A stretch of DNA of 64,000 nucleotides from Prunella strophiata (Eukaryota; Chordata; Aves; Passeriformes; Prunellidae). This document shows positions 12,991 to 24,841 of this stretch, piece by piece (positions within the stretch are counted from its first letter, which is position 1; each line of letters starts with the position of its first letter). Location: contig JAZBQD010000014.1 of assembly GCA_036583965.1 (NCBI GenBank), positions 69,735,835 to 69,799,834 on the forward strand. The letters are read 5' to 3'. The notes beneath the pieces are model-generated. The model saw only the letters and a list, made by a program, of their open reading frames with translations. It did not search any database and had not been told where the DNA came from. Both the position numbers and the translations under genes were made by a program.

Positions 12991-14592
12991 TGTTCTCATT
13001 GTAAGACACACTCTGTCCTAACAGGATGCCAGGTCCCATCCCTTCCCAGAACACAGGTGCTGTCTGAATTGTCCTTATCACTCAGGTTCTCTGTCATGGC
13101 CTCAACACCTTCCCTTGGACCCCTGAGGAGATCAATTGATGAAACACAGGAAACCCAAGAGAAACCCACAGAAATTTGTGAGCAATGGGGGGCAAAAGAT
13201 CAAAGAGCCTGTGGTGTGTGAAACCACATCCACCCCAGCAGATATCACAAGCCATAAACTTCCACCTGGTAGCCCAGCCCTGATCAACCACAGTGTCAAA
13301 CACAGGGAGATCTGCACGGTGCCAGTGGTGGTGTTTAATTAGATTTCATCAGGAGGGGTCCTGAAAAATTCATATGATGAGGTCTCTGCCACTCTTGGTG
13401 ATAACCTTTTTCCTCTGGCATCACTGGAATTTATTGCCAGCTTCAGTTTAAAAAAAAAATAAAATTACAAGGAGTCAGAAGGATGACACCAGAGCTCATC
13501 CATGAGGATCTCAGCAGGGTGGGATGCCAGCACAGCTGGCAGGAGAAGCAGAGGTTTGCACTGCCAGGATGCCACAGACCAAGTGTGCTAGGGTCCTCTG
13601 CCAATGCACCACATCAGCTGCAAAAACAACCCTCAGCAAAGCTTCCCAAACCCACCAAAACCCCTCAGGAATTGCTGTTTTGTCATCCAAAGTGACCCAG
13701 CCCTGTGAATCACCAGCAGAACACGTTCAGCACGGACAGAGTGTAACCAGAGCTGAAACCCACAGAGGACTTGCTCCCAACTTTCCTCTCCAGACTTTGC
13801 TTCTCTTGGCACCCCCTGGGGTCCCAAACCATCTCTCTTTAGAGCCTTGGAGTGTTCCACTGGATTCCAGCACACACTTCCAGGCTGGCTGCTCCAAGGG
13901 GGATCCCAGCTTGGTGCCTACTGGATGAACAACTCTTAGGGGTGATGTTCCATGAGATTAAGGGGCATCTCCACAAACACAGTCCTGCCATCTCTAGTCA
14001 AGTATGGACACCAACCCAGCTGGAAAACCTTTTTTTCTGTGAGGGATTGTGAATTCAAATATCACTCTAAATCTTTATTATTCAATGCCTCTTTTAGTTT
14101 AGAGGATGAAAGACCATCCTTGGTGCCAAAATGACATTGGCCAGAATGAAAAAATACAAGAAATTGAGAGACAAATAATGAGAAAAAAGTCATTGACATC
14201 AGCCTAGATTTGAGACCACCAGGTCACAAGTCTATTGCTGCTGTCACAGACAGGAAGATTCTTTTGGGTTACCCTGGGCACAGCATCCCAGGGGGACTTG
14301 GCAAATCTCATCTTTGATGAACTGCCCTGCTCTGGCCTTCAGTCCATATTTCTACACCACTCACCCAGCAATCAAAGCCTTCCTAATTCCAAAAACGGCC
14401 AGGAACCTGCAGCTCTGACATGTGGTTTCATTTAGGAGAGGTGAGAGGCCACCAACAGGGTTTGGGAGGTTAAAGAAAAAAAAAACCCAAAGCAAAACAA
14501 AAAGACAAGTGTCAGAACAAGCAAGAACAGATCCCTGAGTCCCACACAGCAACAACACATCTTCACTCCCACAGACACCAGATGGGCTGGGG
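12991..14592. other. Intron sequence, no recognised feature
   Basis: Nothing identified before the 59-bp minisatellite begins. Confidence 0.55.
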
Positions 14593-15360
14593 CCTCCAAA
14601 AACCAGCACAACTCCTCACACACCAGCCCAACAACCAGCAATCCACAATTCCCTCCAAAAACCAGCACAACTCCTCACACACCAGCCCAACAACCAGCAA
14701 TCCACAATTGCCTCCAAAAACCAGCACAACTCCTCAAAAACCAGCACAACTCCTCAAAAACCAGCCCAACAACCGGCAATCCATCATTGCCTCCAAAAAC
14801 CAGCACAACTCCTCACACACCAGCCCAACAACCAGCAATCCATCAAAGCTTTCCTCCAAAAACCAGCACAACTCCTCAAAAACCAGCACAACTCCTCAAA
14901 AACCAGCCCAACAACCAGCAATCCATCATTGCCTCCAAAAACCAGCACAACTCCTCACACACCACCCCAACAACCAGCAATCCACCAAAACTTGCCTCCA
15001 AAAACCAGCACAACTCCTCACACACCAGCCCAACAACCAGCAATCCATCAAAGCTTTCCTCCAAAAACCAGCACAACTCCTCACACACCACTCCAGCAAC
15101 CAGCAATCCATCATTGCCTCCAAAAACCAGCACAACTCCTCAAAAACCAGCCCAACAACCAGCAATCCAGCAAAACTTGCCTCCAAAAACCAGCACAACT
15201 CCTCACACACCAGCCCAACAACCAGCAATCCATCATTGCCCCCAAAAACCAGCACAACTCCTCACACACCAGCCCAACAACCAGCAATCCATCATTGCCT
15301 CCAAAAACCAGCACAACTCCTCAAAAACCAGCCCAACAACCAGCAATCCATCAAAGCTTG
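14593..15360. repeat. Minisatellite, 59-bp unit, about 12 copies
   Basis: The unit begins CCTCCAAAAACCAGCACAAC and ends CAGCAATCCATCATTG. Most copies are 59 bp; some are extended to 63-64 bp by an AAAGCTTTC or AAAACTTG tail variant, and two carry an internal 20-bp duplication of CCAGCACAACTCCTCAAAAA. The plus strand is nearly G-free apart from the GCA positions, giving a strong C/A versus G/T strand asymmetry. The unit has no stop in any forward frame, so long open frames occur in all three forward frames (up to 259 codons). These are a repeat artefact and not genes. Confidence 0.97.
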
Positions 15361-16395
15361 AGCTCTCTCCAGCCAGGCTGCCACCACAGAACAGGACATG
15401 GCAGAGCCAAAGAGTCATTAAACCAAAATGAAAGAAGCACAAGGGGAAGGGCTCAAGCTGGAAAGGAGCAAGGGGGATTTTATTTTATTCCTGATTTTAT
15501 TTCTCAAGCCTCACCAGCAGCTTTCTGGATATGCTGGTGGCACTGAAGTTCCCTCAGGGGGGTTCACAACCTCTGCACTGATCAGGACATGGGTGTGTGC
15601 AGGGGAGAACTGGAGAGAGACCTCCAAACCATCCCCAGCCCAACTTACCCTAACAAAGCGAGGCACATTCCTTTTTGCCTTCTAATTAAAAGCTGGCTTG
15701 TAAATCAACCCTCTGGTTCCTGCACTTGGTTGTCATTTGAGGGAAAAGCTCTTTTTCCAAGGCTCTCTCCTGCAAGCTGTGGTCCCTTCTCCAGCTCCAG
15801 CAACACAACTAATTACACTCCTTTTGTTTGCTATGAACTCTGCCAGGCCAGGAGTTGGACTCTGATCACCACCACAAATGCCTAATTATGGCTCACAAAC
15901 CAAACAAAGCCTCCCCCAGCTTGAACATCAGCAGAAAGGAGGGGGAAATTACTGTTAAATATGCATTCCCCTGTATTTCCTCAGGGGTATTCCACAGCTG
16001 GCTTCAAATTAGTGGGTTTCTAGAGGTGGGCTGGGGGAGCTGCTTGAGGCAAATTGTTTTTGTAGTGCAATAGTCAGAGAACAAAACCTGCAAGGCATGT
16101 GTTTACTTAAGAGATTTTTTTTGCATTCGTACATATATTTGCACAAAATACATTTCAAAATTATGCATCTGTGGCTATTCTGTTTTCAGCCCCTCCAGCC
16201 CTGCTCTGCTGCCTGCACAGCAGTGATTTCCAGCACCTGGGAGAAGAGCTAAAGGTGTCAGCCCAGGCTGCAGCAACTACCTGCAGGAAATAGCCCAGCT
16301 GAGACTCTACAAAGCAGAACCAACATAAAGAGTGAAGAGTGGGGACATGAAATTTCTGTGCAAAACATTCCCCACAGGCACAAAGGGATCCTGTA
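15361..16395. other. Intron sequence, no recognised feature
   Basis: Right flank of the minisatellite. The long forward frames run out of the array into this unique sequence and stop. Confidence 0.55.
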
Positions 16396-16970
16396 AAGAG
16401 CTACTGAGAACCACAGAATGTCCTCAGTTGGAATGGACCCACAAGAATCATCCAGTCCTGCTCAAGACACCCTAAAACCCCACCCTGTGAATCCCTGAGA
16501 GCATTGTCCAAATGCTCCTGGAGCTCTGGCAGCCTTGGGAATGTGCCCATTCCCTGGGGAACCTGGGCAGTGCCCAGCACCCTCTGGATGAAGATCTCCA
16601 ACCTAAACCTTCCTTGTCACAGCTCCAGATGCTCCTTTGTGTCCTGTCCCTGGTCACAGAGAGAGGAGATCAGTCTCTGCCCCTCAGGGGGAAGCTGCAT
16701 ACTGCAATGAGGTCTCCCTCAGACTCCTCCTCTCCATGCTGAGCAAACCAAATGACCTCAGACATTCCTCAAATGGCTTTTTCCCATCTTCATTGCCTCC
16801 CTTTTGACACTAATGGCTTTATAATTATTTTTCTTATACTGTGGCATCCAAAATTGCACACAGGACTCAGAGTGAGAGCAAGGCAGGACAACCCCCTCTC
16901 ACCACCCAGCAAAGCTGTGCCTGATGCCCTCCAGGACATGGTTGGTCCATATTTCACTTGCCATTGAGCA
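16396..16970 (-). mobile_element. CR1 LINE fragment, reverse orientation
   Basis: The 3' end is at the left: CAGTTGGAATGGACCCACAA, CCCTGAGAGCATTGTCC, CTCCTGGAGCTCTGGCAGCC, CTCCAGATGCTCCTTTGTG, then ORF2-side sequence with ATTGCACACAGGACTCAGAG and CCCTCCAGGACATGGTTGG, ending TTGCCATTGAGCAGG. About 575 bp. The long frame running through it is CR1-derived and disrupted. Confidence 0.75.
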
Positions 16971-17356
16971 GGAGGTGAGGGGCACAAACCCTGTGAGGAA
17001 CCCCTGAGGGAGCTGGGGCTGCTCAGCCTGGAGAAAAGGAGACTCAGGGCTGCCCCCATCACTCTCTGCAGCTCCTGAAAGGTGCCTGGGCTCAGCTGGC
17101 CTTGGGCTCTTTCTGCAGGCAGCACTGACACAGCCAGAGCACACAGGCTCCAGCTGGGCCAAGGGAAATTCAGGTTGGAGATCAGGAAAAAGCTTTTCCA
17201 GGAAGGGAGATAAAGTTCTGGAGTGGCTGCCCGGGGAGGTGGTGCAGTCCCCATCCCTGGCTGTGTTTGACAAGCCTGGATGTGGCACTGGGTGCCAGGG
17301 GCTGGGCTGGACTCCATGCTCCTGAAGGTCTCTTCCAACCCAGTGATTGTGTGAAT
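16971..17356 (+). mobile_element. CR1 LINE 3' fragment, forward orientation
   Basis: GCTGGGGCTGCTCAGCCTGG, AGGTTGGAGATCAGGAAAAA, GAGTGGCTGCCCGGGGAGGT, TTTGACAAGCCTGGATGTGG and tail GGTCTCTTCCAACCCAGTGA. It abuts the reverse CR1 on its left, giving two CR1s with facing 5'-truncated ends. Confidence 0.75.
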
Positions 17357-17629
17357 TCTGCAAAACTGAACCTGGATCTCACTGCCAAGGTTCACACCTC
17401 CAACAGTGCCCAGCTCCTTTCCTCTGCCCATCCCTTCCTAAGGACAGGAGCTGCCAAACTGTGATGTCTGCATTGCCCCTATCAGCAGCTGAGGCAGAAA
17501 TCAGATGTGGCCAAGGGGAGAGGGAGGAGGTGAGAGAGTGAGGAGCTGATTTTGGGCACAGATACAGCAGCAGGGTGGTGAGGGGACTGAGTGGAGGACA
17601 GTGAAAAGAAGAGATGGATGCACAGCTCC

Positions 17630-17900
17630 TTATCAGGGACTCGCTCTTCTTTCAACTGGCTCCCTGATAACATATGGAGCTTAATCAAATATGCAAATGA
17701 TGTCCTATCTGGAGACAAGGGAAACAGAGAAATAAACCCAGAGACCATGCATGAAAACAAGCCGATAAAATAAGGGAGTGGGGAGAAGGTTTCCTCTTTT
17801 TGATAAAATTATTTCAAAAGATTAAATTAAAGCAAAACTAATTAGGAGAACCGCTCTTAAGCTGACTTCCCTTAAGAAGGGTCAGCAGGCAAGAGGCATT
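17630..17900. promoter_or_regulatory. Candidate intronic regulatory block with octamer motif
   Basis: Unique AT-rich sequence containing perfect ATGCAAAT (17691-17698, POU-factor octamer), CATATG E-box (17671-17676), ATTTCAAAAGATTAAATTAA and ACTAATTAGGAG (homeodomain core). It has no CR1 or LTR hallmarks. Inference from motif density only. Confidence 0.35.
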
Positions 17901-18948
17901 CAAATCAAAGGCAGATGCAAGAGGCACTTCAAGGGCTCCCTGAAAAGTCATTAGCCCAGTCAAAAAGGAAGGGGATAGAGAGGAGGAAGGCATCACAAGA
18001 GCCTTTTTGGCTGGGCATCCATCCGGGAATTCACTGGAGTGTATGGAGAGCTAAACAGCCTCTCTTTGTCACCCTGGAGAGCAGAAGGAGCAGGTGAAGA
18101 CCAAAGCTGATCACCTGATGCTCCAGCCACAGCATTTCTCTGGAACAAAGGGACAAAGAGAAGCAAATGGACCAGAGGGACGTGGGAATGAATTTGCTTT
18201 TCCTTGTATCCCACCCCTGCACGATCTCCATCGGCAGCACAGCCATGCCAGGCTCCAGAGCCTGAACACCCCACAGAGCTGCTGACACCATGCAGAACAT
18301 CCCCTGCCACCACCACAGGGCAGGTGACACAGCCAGCTGTCCCCCAGGAGGCTGCAGGACCCATGGATTCCAGCAAGGAACAGGCAGCAGGACACTGTTC
18401 CCTGTCTCCCGTGCTTGGTTTTGTCACTAATGTCCCCCTGCCTGCTCAACACACATCCTCAGCCCTCTGTGGGGAAATCCACCTCTGCAGAGCTGTCAAA
18501 TGCAGGCTGCACTTAAAGGAAGGGTTTGAAGAGATGAAGGTATAACCTGCTGCTCCCCTGCTGCAGTGGGCTCACTGGAGCCTGCTCTTTTCTCCTGGAG
18601 CTGGGAGTAAAGACACACAGTGCAGAACTGCTGGTGTAGAATTTGGAGGGATTAGACAGTTATTTGCAAATCTCACTGCATGATCACAAGATTCCATCTC
18701 TGACAAGACTCTGAGTCACAGCTAAACCAGAATATCCAAAAAAAAAAAAAAGAGCAGCACTCAACACATGTAGGAAAAGCACCCAGCAAAAGCACAGCTC
18801 AGCCAAACCCTGCACACCAGCACAGAGATTGCTGAGTAGTCAGAAAGCAGAGAGGGGTACTGGAAGGAGAGACATGGAAAATTAATTGCTCTCTGCCAAA
18901 AAGCAGGCTCCAGTTCTTCCCAGGAACAGCAGCCTTCATGTCACAGGG
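17901..18948. other. Intron sequence, no recognised feature
   Basis: No repeat family or exon identified. A short A-run occurs at 18738-18751. Confidence 0.55.
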
Positions 18949-18954
18949 AAAAAA

Positions 18955-18986
<32 letters not shown>
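18949..18986. repeat. Poly(A) tract with one G interruption
   Basis: About 25 A, one G, then about 12 A. No retroposed body is recognised. Confidence 0.9.
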
Positions 18987-18987
<1 letters not shown>

Positions 18988-19205
18988 TTTTCCTACTGCA
19001 GTTAGGCACTGCAACAAGCTGCAGTGTGAGACATGGAGAAGTTGTAGCTGCAAGTCCCAGAGCAATGGAAATGAGGGAAATGAGGGATGTGAGAGGCAAA
19101 GCAGCCACCTGCAGTGATGGAACCCTTAGTGGGTACTGCAAACAAGTGCTGGCTGCACCAGCTCAGCAGCAGAGCCTGGACAGAGCCCCTCTGATGTGGG
19201 TTTAG

Positions 19206-19550
19206 GGCAGAGGTTGGATCACAGGGTAACCCAGGCTGGAAGGGACCTCACAGGGTCTCTAACCCAACCTCCTGCTCAAAGCAGGTTCTGCTGTGAGATC
19301 AGACCAGGTTGTTCTGTCCCTTCTGGCCTTGAAAATCTCCAAGAATGGGAACTGCTTCTTCAAGGTCCTCATGGACAAAAAGCTTTTCCTTATATCCAAT
19401 TAGGAATTGTTTCATGCCAACTTATGCCTGCTGCTGCACATCTTCTCCTCACCACCAACATGAAGAACCTGTCTCCAACTCCTCAATAACCTCCCTGTTG
19501 GCATGGGAATGCTGCAACCTGGTCCCTTCCACATTTTCTCATCTCCAGCC
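19206..19550 (-). mobile_element. CR1 LINE fragment, reverse orientation
   Basis: ACCCAGGCTGGAAGGGACCT at the left (3' end), CCAACCTCCTGCTCAAAGCA, GACCAGGTTGTTCTG, then a diverged body. It leads directly into the 410-bp duplicated segment, which looks like further CR1 body. Confidence 0.65.
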
Positions 19551-20370
19551 TGAATAAGTTCATTTCTCTCTTCCCCTCCTCTCAGGGCAGGTTCTCCAGC
19601 TCCTGGCCAAACTCTTGACTCTTTCCTGAAATTGTTCTGGTTGCCAACAAAGCTTTTGTTCTGAGTAGCCTAAAACTGGGTGCAGTATCTGATGTGGCCT
19701 GGCAATTGAGGCCGAGGTGATCACCTTCCCTCCATCTACTGGCAGCACTCCTATTTGCATGTCCTGCATCTTTGATTTCACCCATAGGAACAGAATCCAT
19801 TCATGTTTAGGTGATGTTTGAGGACTTTATGATCACTAGACAATGATTATTACATGACTCAGGAGAAATTGTGCCACTGCCCCATGTCCACATTGATTCC
19901 CACCACCCCTTCCACCCAACGTGAGTACCAAGTGCTGAGTTCACCACAGCTACCAAAACCTGAATAAGTTCATTTCCCTCTTCCCCTCCTCTCAGGGCAG
20001 GTTCTCCAGCTCCTGGACAAACTCTTAACTCTTTCCTGAAATTGTTCTGGTTGTCAACAAAGCTTTTGTTCTGAGTAGCCTAAAACTGGGTGCAGTATCT
20101 GATGTGACCTGGCAATTGAGGCCGAGGTGATCACCTTCCCTCCATCTACTGGCAGCACCCCTATTTACATATTCTGCATCTTTGATTTCACCCATGGGAA
20201 CAGAATCCATTCATGTTTAGGTGATGTTTGAGGACTTTGTGATCACTAGGCAATGATTATTACATGACCCAGGAGAAATTGTGCCACTGCCCCATGTCCA
20301 CATTGATTCCCACCACCCCTTCCACCCAACGTGAGTACCAAGTGCCGAGTTCACCACAGCTACCAAAACC
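19551..20370. repeat. 410-bp tandem duplication (two copies)
   Basis: Copy 1 is 19551-19960 and copy 2 is 19961-20370. Both start TGAATAAGTTCATTTC and end TACCAAAACC, with the same order and length and only about a dozen single-base differences by eye. The left part resembles CR1 body sequence in reverse orientation (TGGGTGCAGTATCTGATGTG); the right part (CAATGATTATTACATGAC...) is not recognised. Confidence 0.9.
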
Positions 20371-20954
20371 ACAACTTTGAGTGCTTCAGCCAGAAAAATT
20401 AACTGATTTCCAGGCATCTAAGCTGGCAACAAGCTCTCATAGAGGGGCTGCACATCAAGGTAGGACACAGACAACTGCAAACATCAAATTCTGACAGGAA
20501 CCAGCATCACTCCATCACAAGTCAGTGAAGCACCTGGACTCCCGCTGGCTCAGGAAGCTGTGAGGAGAGGCCTGGGTGAACCAGCCCCTCTTGCAGAAAC
20601 CATCTTCCCAGCAGGAGCCAGAGCATCTCCAGCATGTTTTCAGAGCAGTCAAGTCCACCTGCCAAACAGTTGGGGGGAAAAAAATAAAATTCAAAAGATC
20701 TCCAAGTCTTTAAAGGCAGCAGAGGGAAGGAGAAGGGAGCCGAGTTTCCCTGCTGGCATTCACACAGAGCTGTCAGCTGCAGAATTCCCTCCAGGGAGTA
20801 TCAAAACTGAGCAGGGCTTCTTGTTTTGTGTGTATTCAGAAACCCCCTGGCCTGGAGAAGCAGTGGGGATCTCTGGTGGTTCCTGCAGCTACCCCCAGAC
20901 TGACATTCCAGGCATGGCAACCCCAGCACTGCCACCTCCTCGGATGGGAGGCAA
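20371..20954. other. Intron sequence, no recognised feature
   Basis: Nothing identified between the 410-bp duplication and the next CR1 piece. Confidence 0.55.
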
Positions 20955-21065
20955 ATCCCAACCCCCTGGCTGGAACTGGGACACCAATTCCATGGGCAGG
21001 GACACCTTCCACCCCACCAGGCTGCTCCAAGCCCTGTCCAACCCGGCCTTGAACACTTCCATTCA
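20955..21065 (-). mobile_element. CR1 LINE 3' fragment
   Basis: CCATGGGCAGGGACACCTTC, CCAGGCTGCTCCAAGCCC and CCTTGAACACTTCCATTC are in the order of a reverse CR1 3' region. Confidence 0.65.
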
Positions 21066-24000
21066 CAACTCAGCACTTCCCCAACACCACTGAGAGAGGG
21101 GCCAAAGTGAGAACTGCAAACCCCAGCTCCCAGATTTTAAATTCTCCCTGTGGGGATTTGTCTCTGGATCCAAGGAAAGCAGGGCCCCAAGGGTTCAGGG
21201 TTATCCAGAGGATGGATAACCCATGGAACTGGCCAATACTGAGGATGTTCTCCTAAACAGAGTTGATACCTGGTGGGAAGTGCTGGCCAGATTTCAGAGC
21301 TGTTTTATCCAAATGAAAACCTTCACCCCACACGACTTTCCACATCTAAAAACCCTTCAAAGGCCACAAACTGATTGGATTTGATGAAAAATGAAATACA
21401 GTCCACTGAGTGAAAGTGTTGGTTTTTAACTTAAAGTTCTCTCTCTGCAAGGAATTCAGCATAGAAAATGCTTTGAGTGAAATATTTGGATGGAATAAAA
21501 AGAAACCAAACCATTTCTTACAGGGAAGTTTCAAATAAATGAAAATTTCTACTACTCCATTATCAAATAAAAATTTCAAAATAGACTAGAGTTTTTTTTG
21601 TGAGAAATTAAATCCCTGGGGCTGCACCCAGGCTGACATTTTTGTAAGCTCAACTCTCCCTTTACACCTGCACCTCCACACAGAATTATTGCAGGTAAGT
21701 TGCATTTCTTTGACTGGAAATGATCTGTACAGAAGCAGTGACCCATAAATTAAATGCCTGGGGAAGGAATACAAGGAATATGGAATACTGCTACACTCCC
21801 TTAGTGATGCCAGGTATTAGTGGCACCAGGAGAAAAAAATCCAAACCAAGCCCATGGGTAGATACCTCCCTGCTTTTCTCCTGCCACTGAAGTGAAGAGC
21901 TGAGTGTGAATGAGAGAGTGAGCAAAGGAAAAATAAAAAGCCAGGGAATTTTGGCACCTGGCTGTTTTACAGCAAAGTGGTTCACAGGGAGAACATCCCC
22001 AGGAATAGCTCCTGTGCTGTTTGCAGGGAGACAAACCAGACATTTGTTAAACTCAAGTGAGGTTTTTTATTTTGCATCTCCTGGAAGAAATCACTAAAAA
22101 CTCCCAAGGTTGCCAACTGCATTTCAGCCATGGGTTTTGCCTGAAGCATTCCCCAGGGTTTGCAGCCAAGGAAACCCATCAGGATCCCTGGATTGCACTA
22201 AAACTGTGGCAACACTCACCACCAAAGTGGTACAGACACGTGGGGCAGCCAGCACAGGAGGAAATCAGGCACTGGGTTCTAAGCAAAGCACAGCAAGCTT
22301 AAATATTTCTCATTAAACCATGCCACGAGTGGTCAGGAGCTGGTTTTCCATGCCACCTGATCTTGAGTTAAGCTGTTTGAGGTGATCACACACCTCACAG
22401 CACCTGATACATTAATTTCCTCCAGCACTCTTTGAACAAGGAAAATGCTCCCTGCCATTTGCAGGAGAGAAAATGAGACATGGAGACACACCAGAAGTTC
22501 CAGGCAGAGCAAAGGACTGAACTTCTCCCCCCTGGGCCACCCTTCTCCATCCTCAAGAAGCCACAAACCCCCATTAAACCTTTAATGCAAGGACAGTGGT
22601 TTTTATGTGTTAGATATGGACAGGGAGAGTTTTTCCTTTTCCTTTTTAGCTCTTCATTTTTATCCCATTTATTTCTTCATTCTGCAGGGCTGGGCTGTGC
22701 CGTGGACAAGGCAGCAGAACTGGAGGGAATATTTCTCCAGCACATTATTCCTCCTGATGGACTGCACATGGAGCTTTGTGAATGAGCAGGGGTTGCAAAA
22801 TGTATTTTGCCTGGGGCAGTGAAATAGCTGGGGCCAACCGTGTCATTGGGTTTCACTCACACTTTCCCTGCCCTATCTCTATCTTGGTTTTTCCTTTTCT
22901 TTCTCTCTTTGTTGTCTTGGTTACATGGGCAGATTCCTGATACTCTGCTAGTATTCATTTTAATGATATGTTCCTGTAAAGCACAATATTTTCCTCCAGT
23001 TGTGTGTGCCACTGGATAAATTCCTTTGACACATGTGACATTTGTATATCAACTAACAGATATTGCTTTATGACTGTGGGTATTTTGCAGAGCATTCATA
23101 GATCCCATAAATCAAAATCTGATACACAGTCTGCCACTTTCATGCATAAAAAAAAAAACCACACAGAGAGGAAAATACTGAAACTGCAGGGGAAAAAAAG
23201 CAGCAAAGTTTCTCCAAAACCATCTTGAAATTACTTGCAGTGAGTCTTCCAAGCACAGAATAAATCCTGCTATCTTGGGGATAATCTCAGAACTCCTCTT
23301 TCATGCCATCCAAAATATTCCACTGCAGCTTGACCAAGGAGCTGCACTGCACCAGGAGAAGCAGCAGAGTGTGACACGCCTGGTAGGACCCAACAGCACA
23401 AAAAAAAAAAGGAAAATCCCAGCTCCTGGGATTTGTCCAGGAGTTTCATCTAATCCTACAAGGCTGACTCCAATTTACCACTGTTTTTGAGCAGAAAACA
23501 AACTGTGGTAAAATCATGGATTATGCTGGAGCTGCAATCCCAATGCAGCATTTTCCTGGCAGCAACTGATTGATGAGCCAAGGTGGAAAACAAAGCACCC
23601 AAAGGGGTCAAGAAGCATCAAGGGAAAACCCTGGGTGCCAAACCACCCAGAGGAGGTGACAGGCTGCTGTCCCAGGGTCAGACACCCTCAGGAGCACTGG
23701 AGGGGAACAATGAGAACAGCAGAGTCAGGGATTGCAGTAGACACAGCAAGGATTGGTCTGCACCTAAAGGTTTCCATGAGTCTGGATCAGCTGGTTCAAA
23801 ACAATCACATGTGTTTAGGGGAGCCCCATTTTGCTTTGTGTTCTGCCTCTCTGGGGGAAATTCATTCACCTGAGCAAATCTCAGCCCAGGGCTCCAGCCC
23901 TGCTCCAACTCACCCTATGTGGGAACTACCACAAGTAGAATATTCAGCATGTTAGGAAAAAAAAGCTTCATTTTATTCCCTTTCTCAAGTTACATCAGCC

Positions 24001-24429
24001 ACTTCAGCTCTCCTCATTCTTTACCCTATAAGGCTGTCCCTGCTCCCTACCACACTCCATAAAGCACAAAAGCTTTCTCTCCTATTTTCCCCTATTAAAA
24101 GGGAATCAGATCTTGGACTCTGCAATGAGACCTGCAAAGGCAAAGACAGAGTTGTGGCTGAGTTTTCTTCTCCTGAAGCCAAAAAAAACCCCAACCAAAA
24201 GCTTGTGAGTGCAGGGAGAGCAGTCATTAAGAGTTTAGGTCTTTTTGGTATTTACCACTCAGATCTCAGCTACCCCATTTCCCTCCCTCCAAGAGACTGA
24301 CTGGAAAACTGAACAGTTTATTATGATATCACACATGACAGGGAAGCAAAAGCTAATTAGCCAGGGGAGGAGACTATTTTTATTATGACCATTTTAAAAA
24401 CAATTGGGCTCCTTTTTCACATGCCTGAA
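21066..24429. other. Intron sequence, no firm feature
   Basis: The only points of note are an AT-rich stretch at 24300-24415 (TATTATGATATCACACATG, AGCTAATTAGCC, TATTTTTATTATGACC) that could be a regulatory element, and short A-runs. Confidence 0.5.
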
Positions 24430-24452
24430 TAAAAAAAAAAAAAAAAAAAAAA
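24430..24452. repeat. Poly(A) tract
   Basis: More than 20 consecutive A after CTGAATAA. Confidence 0.85.
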
Positions 24453-24747
24453 CCTACCATATTTTTCTTTTCAAAAGCACGAGCAGCCTTTCCTCTGCTT
24501 CGAGCAAAGCCAGAGACATTTGCCAGTGGGCAAGATCCCATTCCTCCCTCAGCATGGGGGAAATGCCATCTGAATTTGCAGCCCAGATTTGCTTTTCAAA
24601 TGAAGAAACAGGTAGAGGAATAAAACCAGAGATTCCAGACTATCCCTAAGCATCCATGAACAAACAACTCCCTTCACTCCCCACAAGCCACAGTGGGTCA
24701 CCTTTTCACAGCACTTCATTTGCCCCAACTTGGAAGTCTGTACTTGC

Positions 24748-24841
24748 AAAAGGGATTTAAAGAGGAAACAACATCCTAAAAGGGATTTAAAGAGGAAACA
24801 ACATCCTAAAAGGGATTTAAAGAGGAAACAACATCCTAAAA
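24748..24841. repeat. Three perfect 30-bp tandem copies
   Basis: Copies at 24748-24777, 24778-24807 and 24808-24837, each AAAAGGGATTTAAAGAGGAA followed by ACAACATCCT, plus a four-base partial. No differences between copies. Confidence 0.97.

Noticed and set aside
14582..15546. Three overlapping forward frames of 205-259 codons rich in Pro, Thr, Gln and Asn
   Set aside because: Products of the 59-bp minisatellite, open in all frames because the unit has no stops. No promoter, splice sites or non-repeat coding sequence.
16790..17431. 213-codon reverse frame
   Set aside because: Lies across two CR1 fragments in opposite orientation; composite of repeat sequence.
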